Shown in pieces: positions 30,128 through 38,197 of a stretch of 64,000 bases of DNA; the stretch's first letter is position 1; each line of letters begins with the position of its first letter. The translations under genes were made by a program, and so were the position numbers. The notes under the pieces are model-generated. The model did no database searches. It was given only the letters and a program-made list of their open reading frames with translations, and was not told where the DNA came from. The DNA is from Asparagopsis taxiformis. Taxonomy: Eukaryota > Rhodophyta > Florideophyceae > Bonnemaisoniales > Bonnemaisoniaceae. The stretch lies in NCBI GenBank assembly GCA_030407315.1, contig JALQPE010002409.1, forward strand, positions 124,001 through 188,000. The letters are read 5' to 3'.

Positions 30128-32335
30128 TTAATCTGACTTCTTCCTTCGTTTCTTCTTTTTCTTTTTCTGTTCAGGCTCAGCGACTTTTTCAATAGCACCC
30201 AAGACAACGCCGAGACCAACTTCATCTGCACCATCTTCCACCTCATCACCATTATGAATTACTTCTTGTGGTTCAGCACTGTTTCCATTCCCTAACAAGT
30301 CTATAGAAGTTGCACCCACACTACCAGAAATCACAGGCTGTTCCTTCCTCTTCCGCTTCTTTTCTTTCCGAGCCTTGGCCTTCGGAACTTCCTCACCATC
30401 ATCCTCAAGGATCTCAGCAAACATACGCTGCTTGACCTCCTTTGCTGATTCGTTGTTTTCCCACTGTTCCCCAGCCCGAATATAGCGCTCAACGCGGCAT
30501 TTCCGTACGACCATTTGCCCACATACATGGTTCTTCAGGCCTTCCAAATTGGACGCCAACACATCCATAACCTTCTTCCTATGAGCGGATGAGATCAAAA
30601 ACGAGCATTTGATGACAATCTGTGCTCCATATGGGCTTCGCACTGCTGCCAGAATACCCATCATTTCATTGTTGCCAGCGATCGCATTCATAACCTTTGC
30701 AGCTATTCGACCACCAGAAGACGGCGGCTCTATTTCGACCCACTGTTCAATTAGGCGACTCCCATAAACATCTGCTGAAAGTGCAAGAATCTCGAGGTCT
30801 GAGAGATTTGCCATCGAATCTCGCATTCCCTGACCAGGACCACCGGGAAACCGTACGAGGCACCTCGCCATAAGAACTCCAAGCAGACTGGGCCGCATGA
30901 TTGTGCGTGGCAATTGTAGCACATCTTCAGGCCTCCCGTAACAGCCCAAGCCACTTCTTCCGACATTTCCAACATCATACTTCCATGTGTCCCAACCCTT
31001 TGTCGAACCCATTACTAGGACACCAGCCAGTGCCTTTGCAGAATTTCCTACAGCACCACACGCCCTTGCAATGCATCTGCTAGCTCGCTTTTTGCAATTT
31101 TCATCACCCTCCGCCTCTGTTACGCGCAGTAATGAAAGCACGACACCTTCACGCGCTTTCCCGAAGCCCAACATGTTTGGGATAGATTCTTCCAGCTCGT
31201 CCCAGGCATTCATTACAGGTCCTCTGCCTCTTAGTCCAAACAATATACGCTGAACACAAAAATTGGCCTTTGGATCTTGTGCAAGTTCTTTCAGACGCCC
31301 CTGAACAGAACTGAAAATAAATCCAGAGCCGAGACAGAGAACCGCACGCTCAATAAACCGATTTCCACAAACGTTATGCATTAGCTCGTCGAGATTCCCT
31401 TTAATCGCTGCCTCAGCAAGCCGTCGCGCTAAATCCTTGTCTGATGCAGAAACGGCAGCCATCAAACTTTGGAGCACAATACATGATGCCGGCCTCCACA
31501 GCATGGATGAAAGATCAATGTTTTCATCGTTCTCTAGGAGTTTGTTGACAACCGAACACACAGAGGCATGCCATTCTTTCGGGACCTCCACAGCCATAGT
31601 ATCAACATAGCTTCGAATCTTGGAGGGATTGGTATCATCGAGCTTTGCTTCCCGTGGCTCGTCTTCTGGTAAACCGGAAACTGTTGCTATAATGATGCGA
31701 AGTGCATGTGAGCCGGAAGAGTTCTGCATGAGCTGCACAAGTTCCGCAGCGGTCCATTCAGAGACTACTCTGGCTAGATCTGACAAGACAGGGAGTTGAA
31801 TTTCGGCCTTGAGCAATCGCACCAACTTTTCAAAAACATGGCTAGCAGAATGATGCTGGGCGAGTGCGGCAACACGGGAAGATCCAAGCGAAAGAATGGC
31901 ATCAAGTACGACAGCGACAGCCTCTGCATCACGGGCGGATAGAAACAAGGTCTCCAACAAGCGACTAGCGGCATTGTCCCTCGCGAGCTCTTGGATACGG
32001 GGCGCGAGTTCGCGAAGAGAATTGCGTGCAAGGAGAACGGGTGGTGGTGGGTCGTCATCATCTGAAGGGTTGTATTGACTACAAATTCGACCAGTTGGAT
32101 CTAGGGAGTTGAGATCATCATATAGCCTGAGGAGGTAATTTTGGAGGTCTCCATCGACCGATGTTTGAAGCTCTTGAGACATGGGGCGATACTCCCTTGG
32201 GCCATTTTCGAGAACGGGCTTCGAGGGCTGTGGTGGTCGGTCTGCAGGCTTCGAGTCGGATGGATTCTGAAGCGGTTTCTTCTTCTTTTTCGCGCCACCA
32301 CGGCGACGAAAACGCCGTTGGTTTTCAGTTGTCAT
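30128..32335 (-). CDS. NOP9: NOP9-like pumilio-repeat nucleolar protein
   Basis: The 735 residues are framed by lysine-rich ends (RRRGGAKKKKK at the start, EQKKKKKKRRKKSD at the end) that would direct nucleolar localisation. In between lie about eleven degenerate pumilio repeats (about 100-640), for example NAASRLLETLF, HSASHVFEKLV, NSSGSHALRII, NVCGNRFIERAV, DPKANFCVQRIL and HVCGQMVVRKC. NOP9 binds pre-rRNA and controls small-subunit processing. The ATG at 32335 gives the basic N-terminus typical of the family. Confidence 0.85.
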   Translation of the reverse strand: MTTENQRRFRRRGGAKKKKKPLQNPSDSKPADRPPQPSKPVLENGPREYRPMSQELQTSVDGDLQNYLLRLYDDLNSLDPTGRICSQYNPSDDDDPPPPVLLARNSLRELAPRIQELARDNAASRLLETLFLSARDAEAVAVVLDAILSLGSSRVAALAQHHSASHVFEKLVRLLKAEIQLPVLSDLARVVSEWTAAELVQLMQNSSGSHALRIIIATVSGLPEDEPREAKLDDTNPSKIRSYVDTMAVEVPKEWHASVCSVVNKLLENDENIDLSSMLWRPASCIVLQSLMAAVSASDKDLARRLAEAAIKGNLDELMHNVCGNRFIERAVLCLGSGFIFSSVQGRLKELAQDPKANFCVQRILFGLRGRGPVMNAWDELEESIPNMLGFGKAREGVVLSLLRVTEAEGDENCKKRASRCIARACGAVGNSAKALAGVLVMGSTKGWDTWKYDVGNVGRSGLGCYGRPEDVLQLPRTIMRPSLLGVLMARCLVRFPGGPGQGMRDSMANLSDLEILALSADVYGSRLIEQWVEIEPPSSGGRIAAKVMNAIAGNNEMMGILAAVRSPYGAQIVIKCSFLISSAHRKKVMDVLASNLEGLKNHVCGQMVVRKCRVERYIRAGEQWENNESAKEVKQRMFAEILEDDGEEVPKAKARKEKKRKRKEQPVISGSVGATSIDLLGNGNSAEPQEVIHNGDEVEDGADEVGLGVVLGAIEKVAEPEQKKKKKKRRKKSD

Positions 32336-32544
32336 CGACAGGAAAACGTCAGCTCGATGAACTTGGATGCGGTTTCTCTGATGACTAGCTGGATTATAAT
32401 GTCCGCATCAAAGACAGGGGCGACGCCTACGCCTTCACAGCTACCCAATCAAATGCTGCTATTGAGAGTAACTCAAAAAATTACTCTATACCCCTGCATC
32501 GGATTATATTCTGTGTTGCGGAATCGGAACCTCAGGCATCCGTT

Positions 32545-32628
32545 GGCCTGGTGGCGCAATGGTAGCGCAGTTGACTCCAGATCAAAAGGTTGTGGGTTCA
32601 AATCCAGATGGAAATCCCATCTAGGTCA
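32545..32628 (+). tRNA. tRNA-Trp (CCA) with a 12-nt insertion in the T-arm
   Basis: Removing 12 nt gives a normal 72-nt tRNA. The acceptor GGCCTGG pairs with CTAGGTC, the D-stem is GCGC/GCGC, and the anticodon loop CTCCAGA carries CCA. The T-stem GTGGG pairs with CCCAT around TTCAAAT, and the discriminator is A. Only G27-A43 mismatches. The insertion AGATGGAAATCC interrupts the 3' strand of the T-stem. Its exact edges are ambiguous because AAATCC is repeated on both sides. AGATGG in the insertion can pair with CCATCT next to it, recalling the helix of a bulge-helix-bulge splice motif. A T5 run at 32641-32645 can terminate Pol III. Confidence 0.82.
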
Positions 32629-33395
32629 GTCACGGAAATATTTTTGGGGTTTGCACGGATTTTTCCTAGAAACGTCATAGCGAGCATACAGCATGAATCC
32701 GAAAACTTTAGTTGACCCGTACAGTGCACCGGTCCGCACTGTTGTTGTGGCCACGCAGGCTGACAAATGGACGGTTGGAATTAAACGATGATGGGCTCAT
32801 CAGCAAACGCACTGTATCTGATTTGCATACGGAATCTATCGCCAAACGCCACGTCAGGCACACAACGTCTTCATACGCGCAGCATGGGAACTGAAGGAGA
32901 TTGTGTTGAGATTTGAAACCAGATGTAGTAATCTCGATCATCGACAAATGCGTTTACTCCTGTCCACAGCTAAATTCAATACGCAACGGGCTCCTGACAG
33001 GCCAATCAGAGACATTGTCTTTCGAGCAGGCAGCCAATAGCATACATCAAAGATAATTCCCACAACACATTCGCCCGTCTACACCAATGAGCGGGCGCCA
33101 AAACATAGGCTCGACACGCTAATGGCCCGCATCGTCATGGTTCCCAAACGTCCTTGCGAACGTCCAACGCAACAATTTCTGCTCACATTAAAATATCACA
33201 CAACAAGTGCACATCCAACCGTAGCCGCTTCTTCCACTTGCATCAACTATCCGCCCAATTGCTGCACCTTGCGTCGCACACCATTACGCCGGTTTATTCG
33301 ATATCCGCGTAACCGTCCTCTATAAATCCACTTCACCCACTCCGTCATCCGTGCAGCTTCAATTCGCTCTCTCTCCCGAATCCATTCTCCATCCA
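32629..33395. other. Intergenic downstream of tRNA-Trp
   Basis: About 770 bp with no gene recognised. It ends in the putative promoter of the small ORF at 33396. Confidence 0.5.
33321..33327 (+). promoter_or_regulatory. TATA box before the small ORF at 33396
   Basis: TATAAAT, 69 bp before the ATG, a spacing similar to that in the duplicated small genes and the LPMO gene. Confidence 0.45.
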
Positions 33396-33731
33396 ATGTC
33401 TACAATTCGCACGCCCGTTCTCTCCCCGAGTCTCGTCTGCACTCTACGGCGCCGTCGCGTCGCAGCCTTTCTGGACGCGCCCTCCCTACCGCAGCCGCTC
33501 AACATCTCCGACATGGTTGTGGCGCCTGCGCCAAACGCAAAGTGGACGTACCGTGTCGCCCGTTCGCGCACCCTACGCGAGTGGGAAGAGCTGTATACAC
33601 CGCGCGAGGAGGAGGACGCCGAGCAGGAGCAGGCCATTTTTTCGATTGGCGCTCAGGATAAAATGGGGCTGTTTTTGAGTATATGTTCGTTGTTGGTTTC
33701 CGTGCAGATGTTTATGCCGAGAAATTTGTGA
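33396..33731 (+). CDS. Small hypothetical protein with a C-terminal hydrophobic segment
   Basis: The 111-residue frame is not recognised. An Arg-rich N-terminal part (LRRRRVAAF) is followed by WTYRVARSRTLREWEELY and an acidic EEEDAEQEQ stretch. The end is one hydrophobic segment, MGLFLSICSLLVSVQMFM, before PRNL, which could be a tail anchor or a single membrane span. Support is the TATA box and absence of a longer gene on either strand; conservation cannot be judged here. Confidence 0.45.
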   Translation: MSTIRTPVLSPSLVCTLRRRRVAAFLDAPSLPQPLNISDMVVAPAPNAKWTYRVARSRTLREWEELYTPREEEDAEQEQAIFSIGAQDKMGLFLSICSLLVSVQMFMPRNL

Positions 33732-34587
33732 CATAGAGTGAGTGGGTGCCTTCGACGGCGACCCGCTCCTTGAAAGTTTGAGCTGCAACTCTGCCTTGGG
33801 ATAATATTTTTTTCTATCGCATTTGCCGTTGCGTTGCATTGTGACATGCGTGCGGGGTTACTTTGTTTGTGTGTTGGCGTGAAACACTAGCTTGATCAGC
33901 GACTGACTGCATGTGTAATTGTTATGGTCGTCGTCTGCGCGTCCGCCACACGCACACTCTCAACTTGTAGATGTAGTGTAAATATAAAGATGTAGCAACA
34001 CAAGATTTTCAGCAGCTGATATAAATTGTTGTAATGCAGAGCCTGAGGGAGCTAGCCGTATGAGTGACAGCCGATTGACCGCATCTGTGCAGCCGCACTG
34101 TGAACGCCGACACCGACACCGTGCGACCGGGTGACTGCGCAATAATCTAAACAGAATCGGAAAGGCGTGAATTGTGTAAGTTGCCGTGTAGCTAAAGCAA
34201 TTTATGCAAACTATCGAAACGCGGCAGAATATCTCGTGTCTATATACATGGCACATATTTGTACTTGCAAGCGCAGAGAGCATGTCGCAACTCGAGATTG
34301 ATTTGGCGAATTGTGCAGCCAAGCCAGTTGACAATAATTTCAAAGTCGCCGACCGAGTAAATCTCTGGTACATAATGGTTCACATCATGGGAAAGCAGGC
34401 GGGCAGTAATCACCATGACATGTGAGCGCGCACACGCACGCACGCACGCTTCAAAACGCCTACCACCACAATGGGCGTCGTCGCCATCCAAGACGAACGA
34501 TGCATAACATGCCATCACAAAACCGGAAGCGGTCACTTCCAAAACCGTGGCGCAAAAGGATTGCAAGGAAACCGACAAAGCAAACAA
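33732..34587. other. Intergenic, no gene recognised
   Basis: 856 bp with a short GCAC simple repeat near 34430-34450 and no supported gene. Confidence 0.5.
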
Positions 34588-35388
34588 TCAATCATCCTCA
34601 TCGGAGCTTCTATCTGTGTAGTCATCCGAGTCGGAGGAATCTGAGTCTGAATCCTCGCTATCATCTTCCTCTGACGATGAGGCATCATTGTCCTCCTCCT
34701 CTTGGTCCGGCCGCCGTCTGGGTGGAGCCGACTGGCTGATACCCTTTCCACTAACACCCTTGCCCGCAAACGGTCTTGGCGGGGGCGTTGGCTTGTCCGG
34801 CTTTACGACCTTGCCACCGGTGACAAGCATGCGCTTCTGGGGCAGAGCGGGGGGCGGGGCGGACTTTCCGGCGAGACGCGACTGTGGAACGGGCGGGACG
34901 TCGTCGAGCTCTGCGTCATCCTCCGGGGTGATGGGAGTGCCCGAGACGTCGGCGCCCGGCATCCACGAGTCGGGGTCCTGCAGCGGGTCGTCCTGCTCCG
35001 GCGAGGAGGGGTATTGCGGTGCGGGACGATTGGCGCTTGCATCCACGGCGCGCAGGGTGACAAAGCAGTCGGATGTGCGTTCGAGCCACATGACGCCGTC
35101 GACGAGCACTAGCACATAGTCGTTGACCACGGAATCTGGCTTGGGTGTGGAGCGTGTGCCCGCAAATTGCACGCTGCCGCCGTCGTGTGTTGGCGCCTCA
35201 ACGGTGCATTTATCGTCGCGACGGACCAGGGTCGTGTGTTTGTGCAGCTGCGCTTTCTCTGGGATTTGCGTGAAACGCATGGTGAGAATGTCACGCGACA
35301 AGGCGGTGCGCCCGCGTAACGACTTGCCGAGCTTGAGCGGGTACTTCATTGGCACGTGCGGCGTGCGCGGAAAGTTGGATGCACTCAT
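34588..35388 (-). CDS. EAF: EAF-like transcription elongation cofactor
   Basis: The protein has 266 residues. The N-terminal ~115 residues fit the EAF domain: YPLKLGKSLRGR, ILTMRFTQIP, VQFAGTRSTPKP, then DYVLVLVDGVMWLERTSDCFVTLR, which mirrors the strand where EAF proteins read out the ELL partner. The rest is proline-rich and then Ser/Asp/Glu-rich (SSSEEDDSEDSDSDSSDSDD), like the transactivation region of animal EAF. EAF works with ELL to help RNA polymerase II elongate. No ELL gene lies in the window. Confidence 0.75.
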   Translation of the reverse strand: MSASNFPRTPHVPMKYPLKLGKSLRGRTALSRDILTMRFTQIPEKAQLHKHTTLVRRDDKCTVEAPTHDGGSVQFAGTRSTPKPDSVVNDYVLVLVDGVMWLERTSDCFVTLRAVDASANRPAPQYPSSPEQDDPLQDPDSWMPGADVSGTPITPEDDAELDDVPPVPQSRLAGKSAPPPALPQKRMLVTGGKVVKPDKPTPPPRPFAGKGVSGKGISQSAPPRRRPDQEEEDNDASSSEEDDSEDSDSDSSDSDDYTDRSSDEDD

Positions 35389-36306
35389 GGGGGCGTCGGG
35401 TCGGGTCGGGCGGCGGGCGCCTGCAGATGTGCGTGCTAGCGACGGGTGCGATGGCGCATACGAGGATGGCAGAGGCGGGCGTGGGCGGTGGCACGACGGA
35501 CACGATGGTTTGGGTTGGGTGCTTTAACAAGTGTGTTATGAAGTGCACCAGTGCGTTGTTGTACTGACGAGAAATGGCGGTTGGGTTGTGCTGCTTGCTG
35601 GCCACGGTACTGTAGATAAACTGTAACATGACTGCAGTGAAATTGCTACGCGATCATATTGAATCATTACAGAAGCTCAATTGACTTGAAATAAACGGCT
35701 TGCTTACAGTTGTCCTACTGGGAATTGCAGGCAAAAGAGAAATTTTTCTGATTAGACGACACGCTGGACAAATTTCCCCTCCTTGCACGCACTGCATTGG
35801 ACTGTCTGTCTTTTCCGCAACACTCCCCACAAGGCACGTAACCTTTTCTCTCCCTCCCTCCCTTCCTTTCCCAATCTCTCTCGCTCGCTCTCTCCCTCCC
35901 TTCCTTTCCCAATCTCTCTCGCTCGCTCTCTCCCTCCCTCCCTCCCTCCCTTCCTCCTACTGACTGACTGACTGACTGATTGCATGCCTGCCTGCCTGCC
36001 TGCCTACCTACTCTGCGCATGCCGCGTAATGAGTGACAACTCTCGAGTTTACATAACGTAAAATTCGGTTAATCTATAAATCACAAACCCTCCCCCTTGT
36101 ACGCACCTTACAGTCCACCATTAACATCGTCAACAAGACGCCCAAGTTGTGCAACGCGGAAGACAGTCACCATCATTCCCTGACCCAACGTCGCGTCACT
36201 CCTCGCCACACAAACACTCTTTTAACAAAGCAAGTTATATCTACTATCAGGTACCCGGAAAGTGCACCCCACCAGCTGACATTTGACCGTCATACCTACC
36301 CAATTT
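35389..36306. other. Intergenic upstream of EAF
   Basis: 918 bp holding the simple-repeat tract described separately. No gene was recognised; short frames across the tract are artefacts of its composition. Confidence 0.55.
35855..36010. repeat. Pyrimidine-rich tandem repeat followed by CTGA and GCCT microsatellites
   Basis: A unit of about 38 bp (C/T-only CTCCCTCCCTTCC... ending TCTCTCTCGCTCGCTC) occurs about twice, then degenerates to CCCT runs. About five CTGA repeats follow (35959-35979), then GCCT repeats (35985-36007). The C/T tract is a polypurine-polypyrimidine stretch. Confidence 0.85.
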
Positions 36307-37542
36307 CTACTTCTCCGTCGATCTTCCAGCACTGGCCACCATTGTCGGTAATCGCTGTGAGCCGCGACCCTTTCGCTTCTTTCTTTTCCGCCTCCTCTTC
36401 TTTCTCTCCACATGTCGCTCCTCTTCGTCCGCTTTATTCCGTAGACATCGCGACAGCGACCGAGCCGTGCAGCCGACCGCAGATTCAGCCGATTTCGATT
36501 TCACATGAACTGTGATCGAGTTCTTCTTCATCACCTTGACACGCTCAATGCGCCCATCTATAATAGCCGCACGCGGCACTCGTCCCACTTCCTCGACGAA
36601 AAGAGGAATCGCACCAGAACTCAGTCTCGGCCGCTCTAAACTACCACTCAACAGCGTTGTCAGCTCGTCCGGCGGTAGTTCAACAGTGTCGCGTAGTTCA
36701 ATACTGTCCTCAGATAGAATAGAAATTGTAAATTCATTCGGTCCCAACAATGACTTGTGCATCCTCAATGCACCAGACGATTCTACTCGCGGCGAATCCG
36801 TGTCCGCTGTCCACTTGGCTAGGTCACGTGGTTTCTGCGACTGCGGCGCACTTTTAGCACTCCGCAATCGATTCGGCTTTTCTCTGGGCGACACCGGCGC
36901 CGAATCGGGCGGAGATTCCGACTGCTGCGTCGTCGTTGTAGGCGAAATAGACACTTCGCCGCAGCTGTCGTCTTTTCTTGTCCCGGAAAAATACAGGTCA
37001 TAGTCCTCGTCCAGCACCTTTCGTAACTGCGAAGCAGACACCGGCCCTAGATTATCAGCACTCAACTCGCCCGACTTGTCATGATCGCGACTGCCGTAAA
37101 AACTGTTGGCTCGCTCGCGAGAAAAGGACGCGAGCGGCGTGACGGCGCCGTCTTCCGACTCATCGCGCTGCTGCGAAAAATGCTTGGGGAGATGCTGCAT
37201 ATCAGGCGACTCTGGGTTTTCGGTGGAGGGTGTGTCGACGGCTTGCTTGCTATTGCGCTCGGACACGAGGTGGTACATGGAAAAGTCGGAGGAAGCGGGG
37301 CCGGAGGAATTGCTCAAGACGCGCGAAAGATCGCGTCTCCATACGGAGGAGCCGGAAGCGGGCCCCTCTGTGTCGGCATCGGAGTCAAACTCGGGGTCGA
37401 ATTTGGTGAGAACGGCGGTGTCATTAAAGGTCTTGAGAAAGCGCCCTGGCGACTGTGGCGGCGGCTGACGCTTGGTGAGGATGCTCAGCTGATCGCTGCG
37501 ACGCTGGTGGGGCGACCGGAGCTCGAGGGTCATGGGCGCCAT
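36307..37542 (-). CDS. Hypothetical protein with a basic C-terminus
   Basis: From the ATG at 37542 (MAPMTLELRS) the protein has 411 residues; the frame extends further upstream only through a TTG. It is not recognised. It is Ser/Pro/Asp-rich and largely disordered for 260 residues. A more ordered stretch (about 265-365) contains FTISILSEDSIELRDTVEL, PLFVEEVGRVPRAAIIDGRI and VKVMKKNSITVHVK. A nuclear-localisation-like run, ERKKRRRKRKKRKGRG, follows. A nuclear regulatory protein is a guess. It is divergent from the phospholipase D gene. Confidence 0.6.
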   Translation of the reverse strand: MAPMTLELRSPHQRRSDQLSILTKRQPPPQSPGRFLKTFNDTAVLTKFDPEFDSDADTEGPASGSSVWRRDLSRVLSNSSGPASSDFSMYHLVSERNSKQAVDTPSTENPESPDMQHLPKHFSQQRDESEDGAVTPLASFSRERANSFYGSRDHDKSGELSADNLGPVSASQLRKVLDEDYDLYFSGTRKDDSCGEVSISPTTTTQQSESPPDSAPVSPREKPNRLRSAKSAPQSQKPRDLAKWTADTDSPRVESSGALRMHKSLLGPNEFTISILSEDSIELRDTVELPPDELTTLLSGSLERPRLSSGAIPLFVEEVGRVPRAAIIDGRIERVKVMKKNSITVHVKSKSAESAVGCTARSLSRCLRNKADEEERHVERKKRRRKRKKRKGRGSQRLPTMVASAGRSTEK

Positions 37543-38197
37543 GGAGGGCTCATCGGCTGTGCTGCGCTGTGTCGCACGCTCTAGTTGCGGAATGAAATGT
37601 GGATGCGATAGGTTGGACAAAGCGGAGCGGAGCGGACTGGGTTGATGTGGGCTGGTTGGGTGCGTGGCATGCGCTGCGCAGCGCTGCGTTGCGATGGTAT
37701 GGTCAGACTGACGGTCAGTTTTGGTGGATAAGTTACGTAATTGTACTGGACCAAATGATTGTACAGGCAAGTGTACGGCGCGCTGGCGACTCTCATTACA
37801 GTTGCGTGTCTTCCTGCCATGTGGCCCGCAAATAAAAATGAATTTGTGGACGCTTTGAATTATTCGCAAATCAACTTGCGTCCCGGCATTGACACGTTGG
37901 CCACTGTCGGGTCAAGATTACACTGTCCAAATCTTACATGTGCGTCTAGACGGCCCATCGGTCCAATCTGTTGTTCCAATCGGCTGCCAGCTTGAATCTC
38001 CAACGGACCGAGTCCAACTGACGCGACCCGATGGCGATCCCGTGCAAACGCGCGTCCGAGCCCGACAAAACTCGCATCATCGATCACACGACATGCGCGC
38101 GATGCACTCGCCCTTCCAACCGCCATCATACCAACACTCCACACAACAGCTTGTTTCTTCAACTCGTTGCAGCTGTGGCTGTCCCTGTCCCACCGCA
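37543..38197. other. Intergenic between the hypothetical gene and PLD
   Basis: 655-bp divergent promoter region. The PLD frame continues upstream to 37889 and has an ATG at 38093 that could lengthen the protein by 35 residues. Confidence 0.5.

Noticed and set aside
35958..36010. CTGA/GCCT repeats as a CRISPR-like array
   Set aside because: Tetranucleotide microsatellites without unique spacers, in a eukaryotic genome.
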